A stretch of DNA of 64,000 nt from Arbacia lixula (GCA_963669155.1 OZ022597.1:14217965-14281964); one strand, 5' to 3'. Shown: positions 48,501-55,861, numbered from the stretch's first letter. The notes: generated from the sequence alone by a model not told the origin. Translations and numbers: made by a program.

Positions 48501-49101
48501 GGTACATCGTTAGAAACACTTTTTTTTACCCACATACCTCTCTGAAAAATATCTACTCCGTTGTCAAAAACAGAAAAGAGCAATTTATGGAATCACACCG
48601 TACACAACATGTGGGAAAGTACCTCGCACGTGATGTTACAAAATTGACATTTTAATAGATCCTAATTTTCTTATCCTTGACGGGTTTTCGTCAAACCGTC
48701 ACTGATAGTGTTTCTGTCATGTTTCTGCTTTGATTGAAATAAAGTTACCTTCAGGGTAAACTTTCCATTTGGCCGACTTGCTCATGTATATGTTGTATTT
48801 TTTTCATAGAAGAACTGAACATGTTGAAGAGATTGCGATAGCGATGAATATGGAGATGCAAAAAACGAAATGATAAACACGCCGGAAAAAAATATTCTAT
48901 TTAACATTTCGGCCGTAGTCCTTTATTAAGAGTGTATATTGTATATTTTTTCTTATAAACTGGTCGGAATAAATAAAACGAATGAATGCCCTTCCCCTTA
49001 CCAGTCTTCCCCACTCCATGCACGCCGGTGATGACGACTTTGAAGTCCGTCTGTCCGGCCGATTTCTTCCGCCGGCCGAACGGGCTGGCGTTTGTCATCA
49101 T
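26451..49101 (-). CDS. Ras-like small GTPase, RERG/RASL11/RERGL group, five exons
   Basis: Exons: 49101-49002, 29720-29664, 28390-28317, 27802-27598, 26647-26451. All have AG acceptors and GT donors with matching phases, and together give 633 nt, 210 aa. An in-frame TAA lies 12 nt before the start. G1 is GVHGVGKT (26-33). [15 protein letters not shown] (34-48) matches the conserved stretch of RERG and RASL11. VSMEILD (67-73) ends at the conserved Asp of G3. [16 protein letters not shown] is RASL11-like. G4 is GNKADL (130-135) and G5 is EISA (159-162). There is no C-terminal CAAX box, as in RERG relatives. By direct alignment the switch I Thr35 of Ras is Glu51, and Gly60-Gln61 are Pro76-Glu77, so ordinary GTP hydrolysis looks impaired. 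Normal RERG is 199 aa. Role: probably cytosolic growth-control signalling, inferred from relatives. Confidence 0.85.
26836..26992. repeat. (GA)n then (GT)n compound microsatellite
   Basis: A GA-rich tract passes into about 25 GT units within intron 4 of the Ras-like gene. A poly-G run follows at about 27056-27080. Confidence 0.95.
27220..27585. repeat. Dispersed repeat related to 300-740
   Basis: It contains CACACCTGTAAATCCACTG and ATCACAATGTCATTGAT, then ACTTTATGATGTAG and ACACCTAGTA, in the same order as the left end of the window. It ends a few bases before the donor of exon 4, so the insertion is tight against the splice site. Confidence 0.5.
27955..28095. repeat. Foldback MITE in the Ras-like intron
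   Basis: The ends GGGCTCGTTGCATAAAC and TTAGGCAACAGGGC are loosely inverted, with internal AATGGTAACTATTACGG facing CCATCAATGGTAAG. Confidence 0.5.
28586..28866. repeat. Minisatellite, five units of about 56 bp
   Basis: Each unit reads TGACCTGCCTGTTTTACTTG, then TAAAAAGGGTTTACAGAATG, then TTACTCAAATGGTTG, with few changes. It lies in the intron between exons 2 and 3 of the Ras-like gene, under 200 bp from exon 3. Confidence 0.95.
29845..29995. mobile_element. Partial MITE, family B, ending in a CA run
   Basis: The phrase GACGTCACGTGTGAGATGC followed by TCTCCCATATGTTGTG is the internal part of family B. The copy breaks off in an ACAC microsatellite and C-rich run. It sits just upstream of exon 2 of the Ras-like gene. 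Confidence 0.65.
30645..30950. repeat. Tandem pair of a dispersed repeat, family I
   Basis: Two copies start near AAATCCAGGTGGA at 30647 and 30823. Each continues with ACGCAATCGCG(A/T)ATGAA-like sequence and CATGAATATTGAG. A third copy is at 53243-53372, with CATGAATATTAAGTGGCGG. The element class is unknown. Confidence 0.65.
31085..31160 (+). other. tRNA-like sequence (Asn-type anticodon loop), probably a SINE head
   Basis: It contains a good A box, TTAGCTCAGTAGG, an anticodon loop CTGTTAA and a B box, GGGTTCGAGTC. The acceptor ends do not pair and the T and anticodon stems contain mismatches, so a working tRNA is unlikely. It lies 75 bp before a second tRNA-like sequence, which suggests a SINE head or an eroded tRNA pseudogene. 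Confidence 0.6.
31232..31550 (+). mobile_element. tRNA-derived SINE
   Basis: The head resembles a class II (Leu/Ser-type) tRNA: TGGTCGAGAGGTCTAATGCG as A box and ACGGGTTCGAATCTCG as B box. A tRNA-unrelated body of about 240 bp follows, containing TTGGGATCAGCC and GGCCCCAAGTCACGAC, and the 3' end runs into T-rich sequence. The layout is that of a SINE2-class element. It lies in intron 1 of the Ras-like gene. Confidence 0.65.
31551..32249. other. Intronic, nothing recognised
   Basis: AT-rich intron sequence with T runs at about 31611-31625 and 31811-31822. No repeat copy or exon is supported. Confidence 0.35.
32250..32465. repeat. MITE-like repeat, family F
   Basis: It starts at TAGCCTGGCTTCCAGGC, followed by a GGAC and TCTGATCC stretch, and ends near AAAAGCTAGGCTAAG. 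A related element is at 42590-42850, with TAGCCTGGCTTTCAGGCC at its start and GGCAGGCTATC at its end. Confidence 0.55.
32466..33110. other. Intronic, partly related to 49980-50070
   Basis: Around 32840-32935, CATGAAACTCAGCAGGAATC is the reverse complement of sequence near 50030-50060 (GATTCCTGCCGAGTTTCATG). It is therefore another dispersed repeat fragment. Nothing else is recognised. Confidence 0.45.
33111..33372. mobile_element. TTAA-type foldback MITE, family E (shorter copy)
   Basis: It starts TTAAAGGGAATATATTGTAC and ends CAGTATATGCACTTTAA. The centre has TGTTCGGACCGAACA, a perfect small palindrome. The interior matches the larger copy at 37954-38325, including CAAATGTGGATCATTTGAGG, but the left arm is shorter. 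Confidence 0.8.
33637..33985. mobile_element. TTAA-type MITE, family B
   Basis: It starts TTAAAGGGATAGTTCACCC and ends GGGTGAACTATCCCTTTAA, nearly perfect inverted ends with TTAA at both edges. A CT microsatellite lies inside at 33766-33785. Confidence 0.85.
33986..34359. other. Intronic, nothing recognised
   Basis: No supported feature. The region leads into a CT-rich tract. Confidence 0.35.
34360..34945. repeat. (TC)n, (CG)n and CT-rich tract
   Basis: Several long TC runs and a short GCGCGCGC run. The long frames on both strands through this region are low-complexity artefacts. Confidence 0.95.
34946..35601. other. Intronic, nothing recognised
   Basis: No exon with coding likeness and no repeat copy found. 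A 90-codon plus frame at 35062-35334 has no family resemblance. Confidence 0.35.
35602..36275. mobile_element. TTAA-type foldback MITE, family A
   Basis: It starts TTAAAGGGTCCCTGCAATC and ends ATTACAGGGGACCTTTAA. The arms are inverted over roughly 300 bp: CTCCAACTCAAGATTCTTG on the left, CAAGAATCTTGAGTTGGAG on the right. Other copies are at 56574-57217 and, interrupted, at 62348-63300. It has no coding capacity beyond chance frames that recur in each copy. Confidence 0.9.
36358..36758. mobile_element. MITE, family G
   Basis: The ends CCGCATAAAGGGGAAAGTC and AACTTTCCACTTTATGCGG are inverted repeats of about 20 bp. A degraded relative lies at 17955-18132. Confidence 0.75.
36820..37020. repeat. 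Tandem duplication of about 100 bp
   Basis: GGGCAAGCTTTGTGGCGCTA and CAGGCAAGCTTTGTGGTGCT begin matching stretches that continue with AGTAATTTAGTT and end with CAAGA. The copies have diverged somewhat. Confidence 0.75.
37021..37404. other. Intronic, nothing recognised
   Basis: No gene, hairpin or repeat copy that I can support. Confidence 0.35.
37405..37895. mobile_element. MITE, family B, eroded ends
   Basis: The interior is a good family B copy, with TTTGTGACGTCACGTGCGAG and TGCAGTGACGTCACAAAG. The left end is altered (TAGTTCGCCCTGACATT) and the right ends TATGAACTATCCCTTCAA. The internal frame is repeat-derived. Confidence 0.75.
37954..38325. mobile_element. TTAA-type foldback MITE, family E (full palindrome)
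   Basis: The 372-bp element is almost one perfect inverted repeat. It starts TTAAAGGGCATATACTGCAC, ends CAGTATATGCCCTTTAA, and has TGTTCGGCCCGAACA at its centre. The arms are about 180 bp with very few mismatches, which implies a recent insertion or ongoing correction between arms. Confidence 0.92.
38326..39658. other. Intronic, nothing recognised
   Basis: About 1.3 kb of non-repetitive AT-rich sequence without supported exon or element. Confidence 0.35.
39659..39828. repeat. Two long poly-G tracts
   Basis: G runs at about 39677-39710 (interrupted by single T) and about 39794-39826, the second more than 30 G long, separated by about 80 bp. On the plus strand these can form G-quadruplexes. 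Run length is likely unreliable in assembly. Confidence 0.9.
39829..40800. other. Intronic, nothing recognised
   Basis: No supported gene or repeat. Confidence 0.35.
40882..41025 (+). CDS. Possible first coding exon of a secreted protein
   Basis: A plus-strand open frame (in-frame ATGs at 40801, 40828, 40882) ends in a strong consensus donor, TCG|GTAAGTACG, at 41025/41026 in phase 0. From the ATG at 40882, [20 protein letters not shown] looks like a signal peptide: basic start, then hydrophobic core. A Thr/Asn/Ser-rich tail follows. No downstream exon with matching phase was found and no family is recognised, so this may equally be chance. It would be nested on the opposite strand within intron 1 of the Ras-like gene. 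Confidence 0.2.
41245..41512. mobile_element. Foldback MITE with GTGACGTCAC ends
   Basis: AGTGACGTCACCTACATG on the left mirrors GTAGGTGACGTCACG on the right. Inside, GTATCGTTTGCGGTGGCCC mirrors GGGCCACCGCAAACGAAACG, and CAGTTGCAGAGTCGG mirrors CCGACTCTGCGACTGG. A degraded relative sits just upstream of exon 1 of the Ras-like gene, about 49135-49372. Confidence 0.85.
41513..42589. other. Intronic, nothing recognised
   Basis: No supported exon. Near 41685-41725, CCTTTTTTGCCGGCGGCAA is a small GC-rich palindrome-like motif of unknown meaning. Confidence 0.35.
42590..42850. repeat. MITE-like repeat, family F
   Basis: It starts TTAGCCTGGCTTTCAGGCC and ends CTGGGAGGCAGGCTATC, with a T run at about 42648-42664 and AT-rich middle. 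It is related to 32250-32465. Confidence 0.55.
42957..43070. repeat. (GT)n microsatellite
   Basis: About 110 bp of GT repeats with occasional GC interruptions. Confidence 0.97.
43071..43802. other. Intronic, nothing recognised
   Basis: AT-rich sequence with a short TTG repeat at about 43418-43430. No exon is supported. Confidence 0.35.
43803..44138. mobile_element. TTAA-type MITE, family B, diverged
   Basis: It starts TTAAAGTGAAAGCCCACCC and ends CAGGGTGGACTATCCCTTTAA (last 20 shown in part), with CTCGCACGTGACGTCAC inside. Confidence 0.75.
44139..44670. other. Intronic, nothing recognised
   Basis: No supported exon. Overlapping frames on both strands at 44289-44647 have no family resemblance. 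Confidence 0.35.
44671..45530. repeat. Cluster of microsatellites: (G)n, (GT)n, CT-rich
   Basis: A poly-G run at about 44684-44704, a GT-rich tract at about 44883-44985 and CT-rich runs at 45120-45530. The long mixed frames across this region are simple-sequence artefacts. Confidence 0.9.
45531..46084. other. Intronic, nothing recognised
   Basis: An 84-codon plus frame at 45797-46051 ends in a basic stretch but matches no family and has no clear splice context. Confidence 0.35.
46085..46300. repeat. Foldback repeat
   Basis: GGCGGCGATACCTGGCTAAA on the left faces GTTAGGTATCGCCGCG on the right, and GGAATGTCGGGTAAAACC faces GGTCTTACGCGAAAATCC. The inverted arms have diverged. Confidence 0.55.
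46301..48114. other. Intronic, nothing recognised
   Basis: About 1.8 kb. Only a GA run and poly-G at about 47373-47408 stand out. Frames here are unremarkable. Confidence 0.35.
48115..48772. mobile_element. MITE, family B, carrying a nested MITE (family C)
   Basis: The left part runs to GTGAAGGTCA at 48180 and the right part resumes at AATGAAAATCCGTCAAAGG (48351). In other family B copies these are contiguous. The nested element is described separately. Interior marks of family B are GACGTCACGTGCGAGGTGC and TCGCACGTGATGTTAC. Confidence 0.85.
48181..48348. mobile_element. Family C MITE nested in family B
   Basis: The ends GGCATTTCATCAAC and GTCATGAAATGCC are inverted. The interior includes GACAGTTACCATAGTAACAG and GTCAGCACTGAC. 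A second copy interrupts a LINE at 57611-57774 in the opposite orientation (CTGTTACTATGGTAACTGTC). Confidence 0.85.
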
Positions 49102-49134
49102 CTTAGGCTCGTCTTACTGCTCTCGTAGCTTGGC

Positions 49135-49372
49135 CTGACAACGATCTCACCACTCCAGGCTGATAATGGATACTCGCCGGTATAAGATAAATCCAAATTC
49201 CCCAACTCCAAGTGTGCCATACAAAATACTCCTCTGTGCATACAATGTTCCCGTGTTTAAGCCACCACATACATGACAGACGATGCGATCTTATCAGTCG
49301 TACGACTCTGCAACTTAGCTGAATCGCAGGACGCAAATCATGGGATTTGCGCATATAGGTGACGTCACATTT
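49135..49372. mobile_element. Degraded foldback MITE just 5' of the Ras-like gene
   Basis: Its right end, CATATAGGTGACGTCACA, and the CGACTCTGCAACTTAGCTG stretch match the element at 41245-41512. It begins about 35 bp upstream of the start codon, so it overlaps the likely 5' UTR or promoter. Confidence 0.6.
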
Positions 49373-50805
49373 TTTATCGTAGGCTCTGACGACTGCTGAA
49401 TCGTGTGTCTTAAGCGGATTGTACTCTTACCAAACAAATGCCACCATAGTAGGGGCACACAACATTTCATAAAAGAGTTTAGTTGAGATTCCGTGATAAG
49501 ATTTCAGGAGAGAGCGTGATATAAACAACAGAAAAAGCTTGCTGAGCTGAAGACGCGTATGTTCTTTCCGTGATGAGGGCCTACGCTGTGACTAGTGTGG
49601 AGTTCGTGATTGGCATCTATGGCAGGGCGTTGATGCCATAATTATGTACAAATACATAGCTATACGCCTTTAGTGTTTGTAAAGTGAGTTTTGTGTCATT
49701 TATGGCACTTCGGCCCTTAAACATGGCAACCATGCGAGAAAATGAGAGTAATATAATAATAACTGACTTAAAGCAAAAGTATAGCTATCAGTATTTTTTG
49801 AGGTTGTTTTAGGGTGGGTCTTTCAAAATCTATATCCTTCTTCATGGTGCATGCGTTCAATGGGAGCAATGTTCGCATCTCGCGCCGCGCTGAGAGGGGC
49901 AATACGATCATGAATGTAGACAATGCTCGCTGCGGTTTAAACGTTTACAAGGACAGTTTTTGTCACTTTTCCTGAAAATGTTCGTGAAGGTATGACAGGG
50001 GAATTTCATACACTATTTTGTTAGGGTATACTGCTGATTCCTGCCGAGTTTCATGAATTTTGCAAGTGGGACACCCTGTCTTTAAAAATTTACACCTATC
50101 AGCCTAGGCAACTGTACAGCTATGCATATAGATGTACTCGATTAGTGTAAAATCGTATAGTTATACGTACTAACGGCATCAATGGCCCGCTATAAGCGTG
50201 ATCAAAACCGAACATATTTTTCGTGGAAGCCACCACTTCGTTTTGATGCTTTGTTCTCTTAACTAGACCGAGACAGTTATTATCGTATTTTTGACAAATT
50301 ATTTTCATGAAATAGAATTCGACAGACTTCAGCCGAGGTTTTATGTTGCCGACTCATACCCCTAGGCCTGCAGGGATGTCAGGTGTGGGGTGAGAGCTGA
50401 TGAATCGGATCAAATTGATTTCCTGACATTTTTATTGTCTTGTGCAACCATGGTAACAACAAATCACACCGAATGCTGACTGCACGGACCAACTGAGAGG
50501 TCAATTCAGAAAGTTAGGAGACCTCTTTAGTCAGACACAGACTCAATAACATTATTGTGGAGCTTTCCCAGCACATGTGACTGTAAGATAGGAAAAGCGC
50601 CTTGACTAAGCATCATCGAGCCGAATACAAAATATTGAAAGACAGATGTCATCTAGCGAGCCAGTTGCGTTGACTCTAGAGGCGATTATGCTGAAAGTGT
50701 GTTACGTTAATAAACCCTTTAACGCGTTATAGAAATGACTGCTCTATGGGATTTATGTGCATTAACTGTGCAGTAATGACGCACACTGAGTTGAACATCC
50801 TTACT
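49373..50805. other. Intergenic upstream of the Ras-like gene
   Basis: It contains a dispersed repeat fragment around 49980-50070 related (inverted) to 32840-32935. No gene is recognised. Confidence 0.4.
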
Positions 50806-50956
50806 CTCTCTTTCTCTCTCTCTCTCTCTCTCGTTTTTAGTGGATAATTTTACATAGATTAGTGGGAACTTATTTTTCTAAACTAGTAACCCTTTAATCA
50901 TTTCTACTCCCCCTTTCTTCTTTATCTCTTCGTGTTCCGTTCTTTGTGCCCACCCG

Positions 50957-50997
<41 letters not shown>

Positions 50998-51076
50998 CTC
51001 ATATCCTTCGCCCCCACACTCTTTCTTTCGCTTCCTCTATGTATCTGTGTATCTAACTCTATCTGTTCCTCCCCTC

Positions 51077-51117
<41 letters not shown>

Positions 51118-51120
51118 ACT
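50806..51120. repeat. CT microsatellites with an embedded MITE end
   Basis: TC runs at about 50806-50833, 50960-50996 and 51078-51112. Between the first two, 50834-50897 is the end of the family seen at 3595 and 52487 (GTGGATAATTTTACATAG, AGTAACCCTTTAA). Confidence 0.85.
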
Positions 51121-51393
51121 CTACATCCCCCAAACCACATGGAGACAAGACTTAGGATGGAACCCGTATTACATGAAAAATCAGGAACAATCAACATGCC
51201 GACGCAGCGAGCGAGCAATAGTTTCATCCTCTCCAAAGTACGATTACATTTTCTCACACCGATGTATAACATGCTCGAGCTCCATCTACGGCGAGGAGAC
51301 AGTTGTGTGACTGACTCCGAAGAAGCTCTGAAGAAGCTCATGATAGATGCTGTTAGCGAAACAGTAACAAAAAACGGCGGGGAAAGTTTATAA
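51121..51393 (+). other. Unassigned open frame beside CT repeat
   Basis: The plus frame after the CT repeat is open for about 90 codons to a stop at 51391-51393 and is not low complexity. It includes LSKVRLHFLTPMYNMLELHL and SEEALKKLMIDAVSETV. I recognise no family. There is no strong acceptor because the CT run itself could act as a polypyrimidine tract. The minus strand is also open, which lowers confidence. It could be a terminal exon of an unseen gene or chance. Confidence 0.2.
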
Positions 51394-52486
51394 TACCCAT
51401 AATAGGTTTGTCTCTTGGTTATGTAAAGAGAACATTTTCGTAGCTTCCTGCCCGTCTTTCCCACTCTCCAATGCTCTTTCCTGCTCTTCCCTGATCACAT
51501 CCGATCTCACCCGATCCCAGCCGATCTCACTCGCACTCGCTCTCACTCCCGCTCTCGCTCCCATTCTAGTCCGCTCTCTCTTTAAGCATTCTCTACTCGT
51601 ACACTTTTCCCCCAAGTAATGTAATTCGAATTGTTTCGTTTTCTATGAAAAAGAATCACCTTATTCAGGACGAAGGCCATTTTAGAGAAAATTAAAATGA
51701 AATCTTCATGAAGAAACGTAATGTAAATTCCATTGTATATCAATAAAACGTCAAAATCATGTAAGTTAGAGCAAAAAGCATGTCAATTTGAATAGCAAAA
51801 GATGGATTTTGACTTTTTCAGCCAGTTGTCAAGTTAAAGATTTAGCGCCCGTTTGCCCCTTTATTTTGATTTGAAATATTTATAAATATCACTATATATC
51901 CCAAACGGATTTTCATCTTGTGCAGAAATGTATGCTCTTTCACGTGATGCATTTTTATTATTTTTAACAGTTGATACCAATAGTTACATCCCAAAACCAC
52001 ATATTTGTGGTACTTGGTCCCGAATAGGTTAAGAACAGAAGAAGAAGCGAGAAGTCACCCATAACTGACCACGTAGGAATCCCAACCACATGATGAATTG
52101 GAAAAAGAAACGGTTTTATCACAACCTATAACTGAGGTTTTCAAGGTACAATAACGGAGCAGGTGTACGAAGCGAACTATAAAACTGTCGATAGTATCTC
52201 TTCATCGTACGATTCTGTTTCAGACTGACGAACAAAGCGCACTATCTGCGACAAAATTCCATAGATTGTACGGAAGTCAACAATAGACCGTTTTCGTAAT
52301 GTATTCACAACTTTCTCCCTATACCTGCGTAGTAACGTGTTATTGCATTCACCTGTATCTTGTCATTCAGATTCAATGGATGAAATGCACTGTGAATCTA
52401 TTTGTTGTTGCTACTCGACAAACCTCGGACAAGCTTTGAGGTTCCCATTGGTAATGTATTGTTTGAATGGCGTGAATAAAACATCT
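51394..52486. other. Intergenic, nothing recognised
   Basis: A short run of imperfect GATC(A/T)C(A/C)C(C/T)C-like units occurs at about 51490-51570. Otherwise no supported feature. Confidence 0.35.
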
Positions 52487-52670
52487 CATTTACGCCGTTG
52501 GCATTTATGGCATTTTGACTTCTCTGATGTCACTGGAGGCGTGCGTTTTTTTCAAATTTTCGTCAAAATGAGACTTTTTTGCGGCAAACGAATGTGAAAT
52601 TTGTTTTGAGTGGATAATTTTACATAGATAAGTGGAAACTTATTTTTCTAATTTAGTAACCCTTTACGCA
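52487..52670. mobile_element. MITE fragment related to 3595-3815
   Basis: CGTCAAAATGAGACTTTTTT, then CGAATGTGAAATT and AATTTAGTAACCCTTTA are the reverse complement of the element in the GPCR intron. Only one end is kept. Confidence 0.7.
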
Positions 52671-53242
52671 CATGGATATCCAGCTGCCCTTTAATTAATG
52701 CAGATTCATTGTACTCTCCTTCTAGTCACAAAAGAACGCTTTACAAAGATTTTCTCTTTGATCCCAATGTTCGAAGCCGCCGATTCTCTGAATGATTTTT
52801 GCCTGGATTTGACGTATAAACAAAATCGGATGCGCAGAAAAATTTGGTGAAATATATCCTCACCCCATATGCTTGCGCAGTTGTGACATGTAATACCTAC
52901 GATGCATCTATGAAGATTCAATAGAGGAATAGTGTTACAATATGGCAAAAGGCTCTAAACGTGATATCTAGTTGCAGTATAAAAGTCTCAATTTCACAAT
53001 GTTCCGCATCATACCTGCTTACACAATTGCATGAAAGGTTACTTTCAGATATTTTCCTTGCGGACAAGTAACATGAAAAGCGTGGCCACCCGCGCCCAAG
53101 GTAGTATTTCCATCTCAAAAAGAATCAAATTTCGTATTCGCTTGTCCTTATTAATTACACTAAGAAGCACTTAGTAACAAAATTAAAAGTTCAGCAGCGA
53201 AAGCTGAAATGTATGCATGTATAGGAATGCGTATGACCTTTT

Positions 53243-53372
53243 ATAAAAGGCAGGTGAACGTGACGCAGTCGCGTATGTATCGTATTGTTGAGAGCAGTTG
53301 CTAGTCATGAATATTAAGTGGCGGCATCAAACCTTGTTCAAAGCGATGTATATCCGTGTGCTTAAACACCCT
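53243..53372. repeat. Dispersed repeat, family I
   Basis: It matches the tandem pair at 30645-30950: CAGGTGAACGTGACGCAGTC, CGTATTGTTGAGAGCAG and CATGAATATTAAGTGGCGG. The surrounding 52671-53242 and 53373-54130 hold nothing else except a CT run at 53775-53806. Confidence 0.6.
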
Positions 53373-53771
53373 TGGTTCTACAGCATAGGTGCGGCAAACT
53401 GGAAAGACCTCTGACCGTACATGTCTTGGTTTTAACGGAGTACTGAAGTAAAATATTCTTTGAATAGAACCAAGGACTCGAGGTGATTAATAAGTTCTTG
53501 AACATAGTCAGGAGAATTGGCCCGTCCCTTTAAAAACATCTGCAAACTTAATGAAAGTTTGTACATATTTACCACGTGTCTTTGGGGTACCAACTGTGAA
53601 ATTTAAAGGTCAGAGGTACTATAACTTCCGTAGAATAAATGAAAATCTAATTAGTTTTCACTGAGATTTGACTATTTTTGTGGTAGGAAGAAAGAAAGCT
53701 CGATCAATTATTGAAGATTATTTCCTCAAAACCGAAAATTACGCTTTGTCGATTCCAGGGAAGATGATATA

Positions 53772-53810
<39 letters not shown>

Positions 53811-54141
53811 GATGACAAAGTCGGAGAACTTTCATAATTAGGTCTGCAAAAGGGACGGGCTACCTTTAATTGATAACATTCTTAAATGTTTAATAGTCTG
53901 ACATACGTCCCGGGAAGGGTTGTTCGGGACGCTGGGACAATACGGGATGATCCCGGGAAATATGTTAATGTGGTAACCCTAGGTTCACCCGATAAGGTGG
54001 ATGTTTAAGAACAGGTGTTACGTAATATGATCAATTCTTATAGACTGTCCTACTTGGACGAGCTCTATTGTTGTTATTATATTGATCCGTTCTAAGCCGA
54101 TCGAGGCAAGAGTCGTGGAAGACTTTCAAAGCAATACGTTT

Positions 54142-54168
54142 TATAAAGCATTCTCGACATCGTTCAGT
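54142..54168 (+). promoter_or_regulatory. Possible core promoter of fucosyltransferase copy A
   Basis: TATAAA at 54142-54147 is followed 24 bp later by TTCAGTG, an initiator-like TCAGT. This would give a 5' UTR of about 225 bp. The spacing is slightly short of the usual 28-31 bp, and copy B does not share this sequence. Confidence 0.3.
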
Positions 54169-54391
54169 GCACACGCTCGACTTACACAGAGCAAACGGAC
54201 CGTCGTATGATCTTAACGATCTTGAAGAAAACGTTGTAACGTCAGCGACACATGGCGCGGGTATCAGGGAGTCTTGAAGGAGTTCTATGTCATAAGGCTT
54301 CGGGATCTACATCCAGGTGAACATAGACTATGTTTGAGTGTATCCTCCTTCCTAACATATCCCTGCATTGAGGTATCATCCGGCGGACACG

Positions 54392-55861
54392 ATGAAAAAG
54401 CCTCTGAAAATTACTTTTATCGGTGTCATCATCTTTGTGATTGTGTCTTCCGTGTGGCTATATAGCAGTGCAAACCAGTGGAATCAATGTATGGTAGAGA
54501 GCAAGGACCGCAAAGACATTAACGCTCTCAGCACCAGAGTAGAAGCGATTTACTCCGAGGCAGATGCTCGGAGGGATGGGGATAAGAAGCAGCCCGTTGA
54601 CGGGAAGAGCAGCCCGGGTGTAGACCAGCGAGTGAGAGACATCCTGTACACTGGTTTAGCGAAGTTAGATGAAGATGTGCTGGCGATGGATATTGGTGCG
54701 ATCGTTGGACCGCCTGTAGAGGGGAATTTCATGGAGAACCGACTTCTAGCCAAAGTACAGAGGGCGGATAGCCTGTGGCCTGAGAGATGCGTCATACGTG
54801 TAGCGATAGTCTGTATGAATGAGGGGTCCTGTAGCGTTATCCAAGGAAGTAATGGGAGTCTTGCAGACATTTTTACATGGCAGAAAATCTCCTGTCTGCC
54901 GTCGTTACTACCATGTGACATCGAGAGACGGCTCGTCGACACTATGACACCGGATGTCATGAAGCAGAGCGATGTCGTGATCTTAGGGTTGGTCGGAGGG
55001 CCGATAAAGATAGATAAGCTGATGGCGCTGCGCCCACCGGGGCAGCTCTGGGTATTCATGACAAGTGAGTCACCTCTAATGCGAGAGCGCCATTTTGTGC
55101 CACAGAACCCAGGAGCAGGGAACCCGTATAATCTCACCGTGTACTACACTCACGACTCAGACCTGTACGCGCCTTACGCGCACTTCCAGAAAAGGAAAAT
55201 GAGCAAGTTGTATCAGCCACCAAACAAAACCAAACTCATTTCCTGGTTGGCGTCCCATTGTACAGGGATGCCTTGGCGAAGAACGGAGTTTGTGAAGTAT
55301 CTGCAACAATACGTCGACATCGATATTTACGGTAAATGTGGTGATTTGGACAGCGTGGCTCGAAACGAAACGCTCACTGTCTTGCAGGAATATAAATTTT
55401 ATCTCGCTCTGGAAAACAACGAGTGCCAAGAATATATTACAGAGAAGGCTTCGAAGAACGCTTTTAGGAGTGGAACCGTGCCGATTGTCTACGGCTCCAG
55501 ACCACAGGATTACGCGCGTATTTTTCCCCCCAACTCCTACATCCACCTGCAAGAATTCGATTCCATTGGAGACTTTGTGGACTACATCCAGTTGCTAGAT
55601 AACGACGTGGAAAGATACAATCAGTATTTTGACTGGCATAAGGAAGGGACGATGGAGAGATACTCGATTTGGTATCTCCTGAGGTCGCCCCAGGAAGTCA
55701 GTATCTGCTATATCGTGAGGAAGATGGTGCATGTCTCAGTCTACCCTGAGACGTCATGGCAGACAAAGGTGCCAGATTTTGAAGCGTGGATGCGGGAACA
55801 GTGCTCCTCAAACGGGACCAAGGCAGTGTTGGGGTTCGACGTCCACGACTTCGGAGACTGA
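54392..55861 (+). CDS. Alpha-1,3-fucosyltransferase-like, GT10 family (copy A)
   Basis: A Golgi type II membrane enzyme expected to move fucose from GDP-fucose to glycan N-acetylglucosamine; linkage is inferred from the family. 489 aa, no intron. An ATG eight codons upstream (54368) is in frame, but the start at 54392 is the one shared with copy B and gives the usual short cytosolic tail. Residues 6-26 are the membrane anchor, then a stem. WVFMTSESP (220-228) fits the WxxxxxESP region of the N-terminal GT10 domain. DIYGKCG (311-317) and FYLALENNECQEYITEK (336-352) are the donor-binding signature. Five NxS/T sites are present (154, 247, 278, 325, 474). It differs from copy B at 11 residues and in the stop codon (TGA versus TAA). 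Both frames are intact. Confidence 0.93.
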   Translation: MKKPLKITFIGVIIFVIVSSVWLYSSANQWNQCMVESKDRKDINALSTRVEAIYSEADARRDGDKKQPVDGKSSPGVDQRVRDILYTGLAKLDEDVLAMDIGAIVGPPVEGNFMENRLLAKVQRADSLWPERCVIRVAIVCMNEGSCSVIQGSNGSLADIFTWQKISCLPSLLPCDIERRLVDTMTPDVMKQSDVVILGLVGGPIKIDKLMALRPPGQLWVFMTSESPLMRERHFVPQNPGAGNPYNLTVYYTHDSDLYAPYAHFQKRKMSKLYQPPNKTKLISWLASHCTGMPWRRTEFVKYLQQYVDIDIYGKCGDLDSVARNETLTVLQEYKFYLALENNECQEYITEKASKNAFRSGTVPIVYGSRPQDYARIFPPNSYIHLQEFDSIGDFVDYIQLLDNDVERYNQYFDWHKEGTMERYSIWYLLRSPQEVSICYIVRKMVHVSVYPETSWQTKVPDFEAWMREQCSSNGTKAVLGFDVHDFGD

